From Talpa occidentalis (lineage: Eukaryota > Chordata > Mammalia > Eulipotyphla > Talpidae), in the NCBI RefSeq assembly GCF_014898055.3, contig NW_026555331.1:104033194-104097193 (forward strand): a DNA stretch of 64,000 bases. The letters run 5' to 3'. The notes below the pieces were generated by a model. That model saw only the letters and a program-made list of their open reading frames with translations. It did not search any database and was not told the DNA's origin. Below are positions 34,551 to 47,430 of this stretch, piece after piece; position 1 is the stretch's first letter, and the number at the start of each line of letters is the position of its first letter. Made by a program: the position numbers and the translations under genes.

Positions 34551-36239
34551 CATCAAATGGCTATCATATTTTATTCTTCTTTGAGTGGCTAGCTCTCTGT
34601 GGAAGAATATATACACTGTCTCTCCTCTTTTATTATCCCTCTGATAATATTGATTATTATTATAGGTCACTTTGCCCATTTGAGAACATTTGGAAGAAAA
34701 AGTTCTTTGAAGTTTCTTATGTATATTTACGAATTTCTGTTGTACGTGATTATCACTGAGATGACTCATAACTAGTGCAGGATGTCTAGGCCTGTTCAGA
34801 TCTGTGGCAGTAATAACACTCTTCTTTTAATAGGCAAACTCCAAAAGGTAACCCTCTGACAAAGGCACCTATTGTTTGTTCTGTAGCTATTGAATCAGTC
34901 TTTGCATACTTGGATGCATAAGCATGCAAAATGGAAATTTTTATTCTAAATTAGGTACTATACTTTGCATATGGAACAAAAGTTGAATAAATACATGTGG
35001 GAAATTCAAATGCATTTCCTCTGGAAAAAAAACTTAATCTATGAACAAGGATCTAATTTGACATTGGATAGAAAAGGCAAACACATACCCTCTGATATTG
35101 CTGCTCAGTCCTGTCCCCTACCACACTATACTCTGTCCCAACCCCTTCACTAACAAAAAGTTGCCACTGTACTTGAACACGATAGAATAAGGATATTTCA
35201 ATGAAAGATATAACACTAAGAAATTCCCTCAAGAAACCAGGTATTCCTAAATCAGTAAGCCAGAAAAGCCAAGATCAGATTTGATCTGGCAAAACCTCCT
35301 ATGCTTTTAGATTCTACAAAAAAGGGAAAAGAAAAAAGAATTCTTCCATATTCTTCATGCAAAATAAGAGCACTCATTAAATGATGTTTATGTTTGATGA
35401 TGACAGAGTGTTTAGATTGGTTCATTGCTTGGCATTGGAAGGGCAGTGCCCTGGAGTCTTCCTCCAGTTCAATCTTAAATAAACAGTAGTCCTTTTAGTT
35501 TTCAACATACTAACTTGGCTCAAACCACACCATGAATTACTTTTGTATGTGACTCCCTTTAAAATAATGACTGCAGAATGCTCCACTGGCAGTTAGAGCC
35601 AGTACAAGCTAAAGCAAGCAAGTTATGCAAGTTAAAATAAACAGCAGGGAATTGGGTGTGAAAAAAATATCAATCAGGTATGTCCATCTGACCATAATAA
35701 CCTTAAAATATCTGCAACGTAAAGCCAGTGTTTTTTAAGGTCACTTACTGTTCAGAAAAAGCTTTTTGGCTTCAACAAAAACTCCAAAAAAAAAAAAATG
35801 AGGGCAAAAAACAACATTGGAATAGGTGTGTTACATTTTATGCCACTTGTAAGAAGCAGGGTTTTCAATCTAATGTGAGATTCTCACGTCTTTATTCCTC
35901 TCTTGAGGTACCATTCTGAAAAGTTCAAGACTTCAGACAAAGAAGATATTTAGAAAATGAGTGATTACCCATATCATCAGCATCTCTTTGAGAGCTGAGG
36001 TGACTGCACTGGAAGAAGTCATGAAAACCCCTTGGCCCCCTAAACCGTCATCCCTTAAACATCCTCAGAATATGAAGACTCTCCTCTTAGCATTAAATTG
36101 GGCCATTATGTTCTTCAGAAAAGCCTTATTAAGTACACATATACCATCTATAAGGATGAACATTACATGCCGGATACTTAGATCAACCCTTTCAACATCA
36201 TTTTACTCATCATGTATTTGGAAAGATTAGATGGCAATA
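34551..36239. other. No recognisable feature
   Basis: About 1.7 kb of AT-rich sequence; no gene or named repeat. Confidence 0.45.
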
Positions 36240-36605
36240 CACATTTCTTCAGAGCTCTGACTCTGGATTCAAAACTCGGACTCGTCACTTACTAGTTAAT
36301 TGTATCATTGTGGCTAAAAGGCCCTGGTAGCCTTTTCCAGGACAGCATGAGAAGTCCTGTGAGAGAGACCGAAGAAATAGAAGAACAAAATGGTGAGTTG
36401 ATGTATTCAAAGCAGGGAATTGGAGTAGGCCACAGTTTCTGGGTATTTGTGACCGCAGGCTAGGGAGATAAACTTAAGTTTCTCAACTATGAAACAAGAC
36501 TGATACTAAGACTATCTACTTCAAAGGGCTTTTAGAAAGATTAAATGAGATAAAGAATATAAAGAACATGGCTGGTATACAATATGAGCCTGACAGAAGT
36601 TAGTT
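36240..36605 (-). repeat. MIR, antisense, in two parts
   Basis: Part one, 36250-36312, has 'gctctgactctggattcaaa' and 'actcgtcacttactagttaa'. Part two, 36452-36605, has 'aagtttctcaactatgaaac' and 'cttttagaaagattaaatga'. About 140 bases of unrelated sequence separate them. Confidence 0.65.
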
Positions 36606-38269
36606 GTTTTTTAACTTATTTCCTTAAGAGGAACTAGCAGCAGAAAAACAATGAAAAAGGGGGTGAGTGACCACCGGATTGAAGAATTCTTTATATTGAA
36701 TTTACAGTGAAAGGGGAAAGACCCACATAGAATGCTGCAAAGGAGGCACTAGAGCAAAAGATAATGAGGGACACCCATCTAGCTCAATGTAGCAAGTTCC
36801 ATGGCACTAAAATGCTAGGACCCCTCCTCCTCCAGCCTTACTCTGGGTGTCCAGCCACTTTTGGATCCATTGGCAATTGGGTCAGACACTGAGCTTGTCT
36901 AAATAAAAGAAGTTTTACTCTTCTCTGGTAATAAAACTCCAGCTTGTGTTCAAGACGTTGGTGGAAATTCTTTGATTTCAGGAAGGCTAGGTTCCTACCC
37001 CAGCCACAGAGAATGAACTAAAATTGGTCCATGTCAGAGTCATCACCTTCCCCTTCTCCAGGGATTGGCCCAAGAGTGGACACATGACCTAATTTTGCCC
37101 AATGAAACGTGGGGCAAGTTCACCAGCAAAGGTTCTGTTCCTGAAATAATAAGGCCAGATTTTACAAAGTCTCCACCTGTCCTCCTTTCTGTCCAGAAGG
37201 GTTGTAATGGTTAGAGTCATGGCATCTATATTCTGGCAAGGAAGACAACAAAGAGGTTGGCCCTGAAATCACTAGATAAACACAGGCAGCTGCCTGCCTC
37301 CTGACTTCTTGTTAGATAAGAAAGATGAAATTGCATTTGCTTAGGTCTTTACAGATGAGTTTTCTATTTCCTGCAGTCAAATGGATTCTGATACAGAAGT
37401 TTGGGTGTTTCTTACCTCTGCCTGAACCGCCTAAGAGATGGGGCACAAACCATTTTTCCTAAATGACTGCATTTGAACAAAAATTTTAATAATCAACCAC
37501 AAGAAACCAGCCTGTTGATCTGCTGCTCTGATAAAAAAAGACAAGAAAGAAACAAATCATGTCTTGTATTAAGTATTTTGCATTCAACTGGTTTATAAGT
37601 GGAAAGCAGGTTAAACCGAAGGGTAAAAACCAAATAGTCTCTTACCTACTTGCTTCTCATCTCTCTCTCTGAAACATTTAGTTTCAAAGAGGCATAAAGG
37701 GATGCCACTCCATCATTTTTGACAGAAGCACATTTGTGATGCAAAAAATATGCTGAAAATTTTTAACTATTTGAGTTCCTTGAGCAGGAGCAAGATGAAC
37801 CACTGGTATCCATGATCTCTTTTCCTCTGTGTCACAATCTACTGCAACCAGAGCCTGATGCCCTCTCAGACATCAATTGCAACAAGCAATTATCATTATT
37901 ATCCTGATGCCTTACTTATAGATGATGTTTGACAATATTTCAGATTGCTTTATGTGTGTGTGTGGGGAGAGAGAGAGATATTCTGTCTCTGAAGGCGCAC
38001 AGCCTTATACTTCCCAGATATATCATCCCCTACTGCAGGAGGGAATCTCATTTTAGAGGAGAGGTCTCACTTCCCTGGTCCTTCAGTCAAACTCTCCTGC
38101 CAGCACTAATGACCTCCTCCTATCTACTCAGCACAACTCCACTCCTGAATTTATAGAACCCAGAAGCAGGTCTTCCCATATCAGAATGACTTTAAATTTA
38201 ACTAGATTAAACTCTCTAATCAAAATACAGAGACTGACAAAATGGATTTAAAAAAAATGATCTAACTAT
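36606..38269. other. Largely unrecognised; possible old repeat at 36.9-37.3 kb
   Basis: The segment with 'gggattggcccaagagtgga', 'cacatgacctaattttgccc' and 'aatgaaacgtggggcaagtt' resembles a common ancient mammalian repeat whose name I cannot give. A (TG)n/(GA)n run lies at 37953-37979. Confidence 0.4.
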
Positions 38270-38850
38270 ATGCTGTCTACCAGGGAGTTATTGTTTAGTA
38301 GGTATAGGTTTCAGTTTTTCAAGATGAAGAGGGTCTGTAAGAAGAGAGTCCTTGGTGGTGATGGTGGTGCAATATGCATGTACTTAATACCATGGAAATA
38401 TTCCCTGAAAATGGCTAATGATAAATTTTATGTTATGTACACTTTACCACAATAAAAGAAATTATGAAAAAAGGTATGATGCTTACATAATATTGTAACA
38501 CTGTGGATGAACTATGAACATATAATTAGTGGAAAAAGTCAGACACAAAAGTTGGCAGCTTGTGTAATGCCATTCATATAAAGTGTCCTGAGCAGGCAAA
38601 ACCATAGGGACAGAAAATAAATCAGTGGTAATCAGGGGCTGGAGGGAAGAGATTGGGAAATGAATGGTAATGGGTATAGGGTTTCTTTTTGGATGAGGAA
38701 AATATTCTAAAACCAGAGGGTGGTATGATTTGCACAACTCTATGAATAAACTAAAAACCAATAACTATATATTCTCAATGGATGATTTTATGATATGTGA
38801 ATTATATCTCAAAAAGCTGTTACATTAAAACAAAAAAAAAAGCAAAGAAA
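38270..38850 (+). mobile_element. Two successive L1M 3' ends
   Basis: The first ends with 'taaattttatgttatgtaca' and 'ctttaccacaataaaagaaa' near 38460. The second has 'ggtaatcaggggctggaggg', 'ggtggtatgatttgcacaac' and 'gtgaattatatctcaaaaag', ending in an A-rich tail near 38840. Both are well-known L1M 3' UTR strings in sense orientation. Confidence 0.8.
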
Positions 38851-38942
38851 TGAAATCATCTCATTTTAAATGTGTTTAGAACTAAAAGGTGAATATAAGA
38901 TGATGCGGAGATGAAAACTTGGGTCTTCTGCTTCCTCCCCAG

Positions 38943-39162
38943 GACTTCCCACCACTCGATCACTCTGTCACACCTCCCCCAGACACTCACAAGCAACTTC
39001 AGCCCACAGGAGCAGTCACAGGTAGGAAGGCAGCAGAAAATCACTTTATCAAGTTCCATCTACTGGGGTCCAATAAAGTTGGACAAACTCTGCCGCCAGA
39101 ACTGCTGCCTCTACCCTGGCTTTGTCGAGGACAGCAACTACTATACAAATGACAATAATGAA
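38943..39162 (+). other. Candidate internal exon (unproven)
   Basis: A 220-bp segment with higher G+C than its flanks is preceded by a good acceptor (pyrimidine tract 'cttctgcttcctccccag' ending at 38942) and followed by a strong donor (gaa|GTAAGT, intron from 39163). Two frames are open across it. In one, the C-terminal 35 residues contain a Cys-rich patch (CRQNCC) followed by an acidic, Asn- and Tyr-rich stretch ending at the donor. I recognise no protein family. An alternative donor (cacag|GTAGG) lies near 39020, and an ATAAAG near 39075 could be read as an old poly(A) signal, so an eroded retroelement remains possible. Confidence 0.25.
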
Positions 39163-39699
39163 GTAAGTCATTAAATCAGAATTTCATATGAGGGAATATA
39201 CTTTTTTTCACCTTGTCTATAATTGAAAAGAAAACAAAAATAAAATTTTTTCACTTGACTATTGATATATTCTTAAAGATAATGGCAATCTGAATTTAAA
39301 ATTTTTTACTTTCTCACCATTTTTACTTTCTCACTATTTAAACCCTACTGCTTCCATTTCCTCCTTATTGATGAAAGATGAAAATTCTTTTCTTATAAAA
39401 TATAGATAAGTCATCACAGATATAAGATGATTATCCTGACTTTCAGGATATACTCCATCTTTGCTTTTCAACAGCTAATCCTCAGTCTGAATGGAGAAAA
39501 CAAGATAATCCCTTATTTAAACAATCAATGGAAGGGAATTAGTACAGAATAGCAGACAAGTCTCACAACTCTTCATTCAGAACCTGTAGAATTTTTAAAA
39601 TAATAGTGCAGAATCAGAACCATGTTAATATTTTAATAGCAAGTTCTCCTGTCTCTCTTAGACTTCTGGGATGTATATGTCTGTTGCCGAACCTTAATT
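39163..39699. other. No recognisable feature
   Basis: AT-rich; no gene or repeat recognised. Confidence 0.45.
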
Positions 39700-39800
39700 C
39701 ATGGCAGGCACTGGGCTGGTACTTCATATTGTACTATCTCATTTCATTCTCCAGTCAGTTCAGGAGAATTCCAGACTGGGATGAGGCCCAAGGGTAGAAA
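39700..39800 (+). repeat. MIR fragment
   Basis: 'catggcaggcactgggctgg' and 'tatctcatttcattctccag' correspond to the 'gtgccaggcact ... aactcatttaatcctc' section of a sense MIR. Confidence 0.6.
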
Positions 39801-39866
39801 AAGAAATCGTCAGATGAGGAATTGAGTTATGGGTACCCACTCCAAAATACCTTTTTTTTTTTGGTT

Positions 39867-40346
39867 TGTTATTATGCCCGAAATTCCAACATTAGGTTTT
39901 ATAGTCTCTTCTGTCTGGTTTTGTGGAACCAAGCTTAGCCGAGGTTTCGCCATTTTATATACCCTCCATCTTGATATGTTAGTCCTTGTACAGCCGCATT
40001 CCGGAGATAGTTTCAACAGTCACAACCTTCACCCCAGCCGCCAATGAGGGCAGTCCTATCCATAAATGGGACAGCATCTCTAACCGTCCAATCAGTTTGA
40101 AACTATAACCGTGCACACCAAAATGCCTTTGTAGTAGCCAATGAGTAATTGCCAGCTTGTTTCAAAATTTGCGCCTGCTTGTGACCCTATAAAAGACCCC
40201 TGCTTCCTCTGTTCAGGGCTCTATCTCCGCTGCTGCGACGGTGCGTGTCGTGAGCCCAGACTCGAGCCTGAATTAAACTCCTTCGTGTTCTTGCATCAAT
40301 TGTCTGTGTGTCCTTGGGGCTGCACCCGTCGACGCTGGGCACAACA
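39867..40346 (+). mobile_element. Solo LTR, ERV1-like, with visible promoter
   Basis: Starts TGTTATTATGCCC and ends GGGCACAACA, giving imperfect inverted ends. Sense landmarks in order are CCAAT at 40041, 40088 and 40138, TATAAAAG at 40188-40195, and ATTAAA at 40272-40277 followed by 'gtgttcttgcatcaattgtc'. This is the U3-R-U5 layout of class I ERV LTRs. Flanks are ggtt on the left and gttt on the right, so a 4-bp TSD is possible but not clean. No internal retroviral sequence follows. Confidence 0.85.
40038..40195 (+). promoter_or_regulatory. LTR pol II promoter: three CCAAT boxes and TATA box
   Basis: CCAAT cores at 40041-40045, 40088-40092 and 40138-40142 are spaced about 47-50 bases apart and lead to TATAAAAG at 40188. 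Transcription would be expected to start near 40215-40225, reading rightwards. The elements look intact, but activity cannot be judged from sequence alone. Confidence 0.65.
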
Positions 40347-43300
40347 GTTTCAGAAAGTGAATCCTCCTTAAGCCATAATCAAACATGACCTCAGTCTTAC
40401 TGATTTGAGAGCTCAGACTTTAAAAAAAAAAAAAGTGGGGTAAGTAAGGTAGGGGAGACCAGAGAACCTACTGCTGAATCCCATGGTGTGGCCCAAGAGG
40501 CAGTCCCCACTGGAAGACCATGGGTTTCAGCTTGTGTTTACCCCAAAACCCCAGGAGGTCTGCATTCCTCAAGGACAGGGAGGTTTTCAGAACCCTGGGT
40601 TCATGGTTAGTTGGTCTCTTATTTCATTGACTTCTGATAAAAAATTGATCTGTAAAATTTGTTCCACCCTCTATTAAGGTCAGATTTGTGTGATTTGCCC
40701 CCATATCACAAAGTGGTAGAATTAGAATTCAGATTCTCACAAAGTTGTTTTCTTAATTATTACTGAGTATTCTTTCCTACTATCCTAACTCAATGCCAGT
40801 CAAGTTAGGAAATAACCCAAGAATGTTTCGCTTGGGGTGCCTCCAACCACCTCCTACTTTGCTTTCTGAATATTGTATCCTTACTGCCCCAAACTGGACT
40901 TTCAGATGCTTTATTTATACTGTGGTAAAAAATAATGGCTAAATTGTTGGCTTTCCCATAAGGTCTTCAGTTACGTTGTCTTTAAAGAGAAACAACAAAG
41001 ATTTTACCTTAGAATTTCAGATACGGAGGACGGGGTCTAGCCTCAAGTATAGCTAAATGGGTTTGGAAAAGATAGCTTAAGTTTGGAAAATGTGAAAGTC
41101 CTTCAGCAAACTGAAACATGTTCTCAGTGTCATATTACTATAAATAGAACTGTGGCTCAGGGAGGATTTTTCCACAGCTCCTAATTTAAATCAGTAAATG
41201 AATGGTGTCAAGTCCCCATAACACAGATCACTTGATAGGATATTTTACCAAATATGAAAAACAACATTGCTGTGATGCTTCAAAAGGGGAGATAAAAAGA
41301 ATGGTTGCAATCGGAGGTCCTTTCTTCCTCATTTAAAGAAAAGTGGGGGGGGGGCTGCTTTTTAAATTCTTCTCTGTCTAGTTTCCCTGACAAACCTGTT
41401 TGATGGGCATCAGGGACTTGCAGCAGAGCTTCCAGGGAAAAAGTAGCCATCATTCATGCTCCATTGGATTTCTATGACAGAATGATCACATTCTGTAGAA
41501 CCTGGCATAAGCACATCATTATTAAGCCTTGCTTTAGCATTTCTTACTGATCACGGATGCTGGGGTCCTTGGTGGCTCCTCTCTGCTGGCACTGTTTGTA
41601 GTTATTTGACCTTTTCTCAGTGGATAATCCACACAAAAAGCCCTAATTACTTCCCCAGCTTTGACCAGCCAGCAGTGTGAATAATCAATGACACTCATTT
41701 AGGTATTGCACAATCAGATACTTATGGTGTTTAAAGAACATTTTTCCATTGACCTGCCACAGCTGTAGGACAATTACAAGCAGTAAAGCTGCTGTTGTAA
41801 TCACAAGATGACCAGGTGACCTTGCGGGTTTAAAGTTGATGACTGGGGCACAGGCATGATGCAGAACATATTTGGGGAGAGAAAGGAGGCTTCATTGTAT
41901 GCTAATGTGACATGCCCAGCCCCAAGAGCAATGTTCTGAAATATTGACAACTCAGAAGGCTCATATTGGCAGGTAAAATTCAGTATTTGTATCCATGGCT
42001 CCAGCTCCTTCTTTCTTTTGTACATAAAATAAAAATAAATAAGTTAAGGGAACTCTAGTCTTATATCTTTCTATCCTGTTTTTATTATGGCTGGCAGGTA
42101 AGTAAAATTGAAGCAAGAAGTTTCTTACTGAAGTAGATATTTAAATATTCCTTGGATGCTAAAATTTTTGACATATTCAAAATACAAATTACAATTCAGA
42201 TTCAAATGACAATCCTCATCCATGCTAAGGTCAGACTTCCTCAGGAAGAGCACAGTTTAAAAGATGATCAGTCTTATCTTATTATGACTAGTTACCAAAT
42301 TACATATAAAGCTTAACTATGAAATAGGTTGTAGGAAAATGGACAATGACAGCATTTCCAGGAGTGTGTTCCTGGGAACACTGCTCCATTGAAAATCTTT
42401 TGGCAACAAGGATCACTCATTTAATGATTTTGGGAAATGCAGCACTTAGCTCCCTCTTCTTGGAGATTTACAATGCACATGAGCATGTAACAGTTTGGAA
42501 ACTGTTTCTCAAAATAGCTTTGGGTAATACTAGCATGTAGGTCTTCTTTCCCTTATTCCCGTCTTCCATGAAAACTGAATTTGTAAATTTGCCTCAAAAC
42601 TTTACTTTTGAACTCCCTTAAAATTTTCAGGAAGCTGTGTATTCATTATTAAAAGGAACATAAAATAAAATCAGTAAAAACAAGCAAGAAAACAAATTAG
42701 CAGGACAATGAAACAGTATATCCCTGGCAGAAATGACAAAGAAAAGGAAGTACCTTAAATTGAGGACATTTGGAAGTAAAAAAAGTCCCAGATAAAAGAA
42801 AAGGAAGGAAAGGTCAGAAGTAATGGCGCAGACCATCCTTTCCTTTTCCAAACTCGAAGGCTGTCCTGATTTAATCTGGCAAAAGAAGGCAAACCAGCTC
42901 ATCAGCATGCAACTGACGATTTACCCAGCCTGCTGTCAGAGACAACGCTGTCTAAAGACACAGCAGAGAATGAGGAAAAACAGGCAAAACCCAGTGGGCA
43001 AGCCAAGAAGGCAAATCACTGGAAAAACATACACAAGCGAAAAGACTATACATTTCATGGTGTGATCTTGATTAATCCCAAGATAGGGGAAATTTTCATG
43101 TTTGGGGCTTCTGTGATGTGTAACCCAAACTTATACTGATACTGGCAGCATCCAATTCATAGTATTTGTCAGAATGGGGTGTTTTTTAAACATTACTTTT
43201 AGTTCCAGCAGGCATCCCTGTGTGTTTTTAGTGTAACGCATGCTCAACTGATTGACATTTATAACTCTTTCTTTATTTTGTTTATTGCTTTGTTGCAAAC

Positions 43301-45169
43301 TGAGACCTATATTTCCTAGGTTCTGTAGGACCCCAGGATTGGAGGGGGGGGATTTTGCCCCTTATTTGTAGCACTCTTTTGCAAGGACCTAACAGCTCGG
43401 TACAACTGGTTCCAGCTTGCAATATGTCCAGAAAATTTTCAAGCTTTTGAAATCCAATGATTTACTCCCAAAACATTAATTCGTATATGTTGCCAAACCG
43501 TCAAGGATATGAGGTTATTACTAAGGTCAGTAGTGACAGGCAGTTAGAAACATAAGGGGGAGGGATGGAGAGGCCAGGGTAGCAGCCTCAGGAACATTTA
43601 CCAGCACAAATTGCTGAGTAAGTCATTTCTTCTGCAATTTTGAGAAACTCAGTCTTGTAATTAGGGGCCTACAACTGAGTGCGGCAAGACTATGGGAGAT
43701 GGATTAAGAAGGATTGCTACCCCTAGTCATACTTTCGCATCCTTCAACCCCTATTGTGGCAGTATATGGTCTTCATATAACTGGTAGCACTTGAATGACT
43801 AGACAAAGATCATACTGGTAGGTACCAGAGTGGACCTTAATTAGGTGATTTTTTTTTAAATTGAGTACTTTTTATGTTTACTGTAACATTTTTCTCCTAA
43901 GAAATATTTATTCAATAGGGGGCATATAAACATAGTATACATGTAACAAGAGATTTGCAACAATATCAAATTTTTATGTCATTCTCTCTAAGAGAATATC
44001 AGGTTTATTATAAATATATATAAAAAAAAAACCACAGATATCTCAGGAAACAAATTACAATAGTTATAAGTGAGAAATACCATCAAAACCCTATTGTGTA
44101 AAATAGCAACTAATCTTAGTCACATTGACTTAGTTGAGAAAAGATACTTCATTTATAACATACAGAATTCCAACCCAGAATCGAAAACAGCAAGTCATGC
44201 TGACTTGCATTTGTTTCTCTTTAGGGTCCATCAGCCAAATCTGCTGGCATTATTTGGATAATCTGGAGGACAACTAATTCCTTGCTTCTTCTTTGATTAA
44301 ACTGCTGTCTATAAGAGAGCACCTTCTACATTAAGAATGAGTTCCTGCATGATTGAGAAACCAATTCAGAGGATTGCTTCTTAAACTTAAAGCAATGTAG
44401 CAATTCATTATCATTAATATTTTCATTAAACCCATTCAAAGTTTTCTTATATGAACAAAATTTCCTTTAGGTAATTAGTCAACATAGCTGAACATTAAAG
44501 ATTGTCTGATTTCCTGAGGGTTTGGTTGGTTCTTTGCTGTGGGGAATTTGTTCATTTTTATAAAGTTTATTTAATTTATTTGGAAAGCTTCTAAAGATAA
44601 AATAGTTTGAGTACTGAGTATTTCAAGAAAAAGATTTTGGCCTCTCACTGGGGTGTTTTATATACAGGGTGCCAAAAATCTAAATGTCATGAACATATCT
44701 TTGTATATTTGATAAATGGTAAAAATTAGAATGGCTGAACACTATCAAAATATCCATAATACTGTTGCTTGTGAAAATGTATTCCCAGTTCCAGTTTAGC
44801 TTGCCAGGAACAAATCTCTGCTCAGCCCCTTGGCTGACAATCTTTCTCATGACCCAGTAAGGCAGCAGACTCAAGAGGTACATATACTTAAGGACCGACA
44901 GCCTAACCCTAAATTAAAAAACGTGCAGAAAACTCCTTAAGGCATAATCCCTTAAAATGACCCAGAATGTGACCCAAGGGGGGCCCTGGGGACAAACTTT
45001 CCAGGTTCTCTGCATAAGAGTAGCTAGAACCAGGCTGTCTTTAATTTTAGGAGTAGACAGCAGCACTGCCTACTTCCCTAGCTCTCTCATCTGTAAAACA
45101 TTCAGGTCCCAGGACATCAACCTATTAACCCTATGCTGGGTATGGGTTTAGAGTTGGAAGCTGTCATCA
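40347..45169. other. Nearly 5 kb without a recognisable gene
   Basis: Mostly AT-rich. Small features are A12 at 40421-40432, a G9 run near 41346 and G7 near 43345. An 80-codon ORF at 42823-43065 is Lys/Arg/Gln-rich without a family. 'tatacagggtgccaaaaat' at 44659 is reminiscent of a mariner end but lacks a partner. Confidence 0.4.
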
Positions 45170-45332
45170 AATCAAGCAATTTGGGAATATCTTAAAGAGT
45201 ATCTAGTCCAGAGTTGCCCAAACTTTCCCAGTTCATACCACTATGAGTTCTTAGTAATTATTTTCGTGGTCCCCCTAGGACAAAAGCAATAAATATCAAT
45301 CCAACTTATTGTGTAGTTAAGTTCAAACAATT
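45170..45332. repeat. Ancient repeat scrap
   Basis: 'cttaaagagtatctagtcca' recalls the common 'ccttagagatcatctagtccaa' motif of old mammalian repeats. It provides the left flank of the following L1. Confidence 0.4.
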
Positions 45333-46013
45333 AATAAATATTTGTCCTGTTTGTTCAATAAATGGTGCTGGTAAAACTGGGCCACCACATGGAAAAAAAT
45401 GAAACTAGACCACCATCTTTCACCATGCACAAAAATCAACTCAAAATGGATAAAAGAGCTGGACATAAGACCTGAAACCATAAAATATATAGAAGAAAAT
45501 ATAGGTAAAACATTACAAGACATACATCACAATAACATCTTTAAAGACTCGTCACCCAAAGCAAAGAAAGTCAGGGAAAACATAAACACCTGGGATTACC
45601 TCAAACCGAAAAGCTTCTGCACAGCAAAAGAGACATTAACCAAAACAGAGAGACACCCCACCGATTGGGAAAAAATCTTTGCACTCCAGTCAACTGATAA
45701 GGGACTGATCACAGATATACAAAGAACTCACAGGACTCAACAAAAACAAAATAAACAATCCAGGTCAAGAAATGGACAGAAGAACTTAAAAGACATTTCT
45801 CCAAAGAGGAAATGCATATGGCCAACAGGCATATGAAACAATGTTCAACATCCCTTATAATCAGGGAAATGCAAATTAAAACCACATTGAGATACCAACT
45901 TACACCAGTAAGAATGGCACATATCAAACAAACAAGCAACAACAAATGCTGGCAAGGATGTGGTGTAAAAGGAACTCTCCTGCATTGCTGGTGGGAGTGC
46001 AGACTGGTCAATC

Positions 46014-46609
46014 CGTTACAGGGCAGGGAGGGGGGCATCCCAGGCCCTGCAAACCTGCCTACTCCAAATGGGTTCTGCCATCTGCCGCATCAACACAAAA
46101 CATATGAGAATTTAATGGGAAGGAACTTTAATGCAATTAGGAAACAATACAGGAAAGGCAAAGAATATAGTTTCTAAATCAAGCACCCAAAGATACCCGT
46201 CCCCTCGTGGGTAAAAATCCACCCAAGCAGGACTGGCCCAGAGCAAGGCCCCAAAGCCTGCCACAAGTCTAAAGCATCTTCCAGTGGGGACCCACAGAAA
46301 AGCATCAGAATCAACCAGACAATTCTGGAAGGAAATGAGCAAAATCAAAATCAAGACAAAAGCCGCCATTGTCACCTCCCCACGGGTCTCACCCACATCT
46401 GCATCACCCAGTCCACGGCCAAAAGGCAAGTGCAGTTTCTTCACGTCTCTCTGCTCCATGTGCCTCCTCCAGGTCTCCTTCTGGCTCTCCATCCTGCTTC
46501 CTTCCTTCCTCAGTCTCCTCTGCAGCTTCTCTCTCCCAGCTCCACCCTTCTTTCTGGGTGGGTCAGGAAACCTGGAACCTCCCCCTTTCCTGGGGACCAC
46601 CCTGTTACA
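46014..46609 (-). mobile_element. Solo LTR, family X, copy 2, inside the L1
   Basis: Inverted relative to copy 1. The + strand reads (c)GTTACAGGGCAGG at the left and CCCTGTTACA at the right. The L1 text 'agactggtcaa' stops at the left and 'caaccactatgg' resumes at the right, consistent with a 4-bp TSD caac (left copy mutated, with one extra base). ORFs of up to 166 codons on both strands lie within it. They are overlapping readings of a GC-rich LTR, not genes. Confidence 0.88.
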
Positions 46610-46834
46610 CAACCACTATGGAAAGCTGTCTGGAGGTTCCTCAACCTGTGAAAAATGGAGCTACCATACGACCTGGCAATTCCACTACTAGGGATCTATG
46701 CAAAGGACATAAAAACATTGATTCAAAAGAACACCTGTACACCTGTGTTTATTGCAGCACTATTTATAATAGTTAAAACCTGGAAACAACCCAAATGCCC
46801 AAAAATAGATGACAGGATCAAGAAGATGTGGCAT

Positions 46835-47124
46835 ATCCCCGGTGGCGCAGCAGTTGAGCGCTGGGCTGCAAAGCTGCCCTTCAGCCTCTGCAGCACTGGT
46901 TCGATCCCCGGCTGCTCCCCGGCCACCGGAGGAGGGTCCCACATGGCGCGCAGACCTCTCCTGCCACCCGCTGCTCCCCTCAGCGGTGTACTTCAGTCCT
47001 TCTGCCTGCTCTGCTCCCTGCTCTGGCTCTGGTGAATTCTCTCACCCTCTCGTGTTTCTGATTGTACCCAGTGCTCGTGTAAATAAATAAAATAAAATCT
47101 TCAAATCCTTTAAAAAAAAATAAT
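46835..47124 (+). mobile_element. SINE, type A, copy 16, inside the L1
   Basis: Perfect 12-bp TSD, aagatgtggcat, at 46823-46834 and 47125-47136, lying within the conserved L1 'aagatgtggcatgtacacaa' string. The first few bases (gggcct) of the SINE are missing. Confidence 0.97.
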
Positions 47125-47379
47125 AAGATGTGGCATGTACACAATGGAACATTACTCAACAATCAAAAAAGATAAACTCATGCCATTTGCAGCAACATGG
47201 AGGGAGCTAGAAGGAATTATGCTCAGTGAAATAAGCCAGAAGGAAAAAGAAAAATATTGGATGGTTTCACTTATAGCAGGAATATAGGGGAACCAAATAA
47301 GACATCAGTGTAAAAAAAATAACAACAATACAAAACACAACAAAGCAAAAACAGACAATTATAAACCAGAGACATACTG

Positions 47380-47430
47380 CAGGGGAGGAGGAGGGAGAGG
47401 GGTCAGAGGGAGGGAGGGAGGAGCACAGGG
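47380..47430 (+). repeat. G-rich polypurine tract of the L1 3' UTR
   Basis: Several GGG runs in a nearly pure purine stretch (gggaggaggagggagagggg at its start) form the polypurine/G-quadruplex-prone tract usual in mammalian L1 3' UTRs. Confidence 0.8.

Noticed and set aside
42823..43065. 80-codon basic ORF as a processed pseudogene
   Set aside because: No parent gene recognised, no poly(A) tail and no TSD.
44659..44700. Mariner-like terminal repeat
   Set aside because: Only one end-like string (tatacagggtgcc) is present, with no inverted partner or transposase remnant nearby.
45709..46038. 109-codon minus-strand ORF
   Set aside because: It lies antisense to L1 ORF2 and its 5' end enters the inserted LTR; no independent coding evidence.
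46112..46612. 166-codon minus-strand ORF, the longest in the window
   Set aside because: It is contained almost entirely in the family X solo LTR. The LTR is sense on this strand but is non-coding DNA, and other frames are open in the same place.
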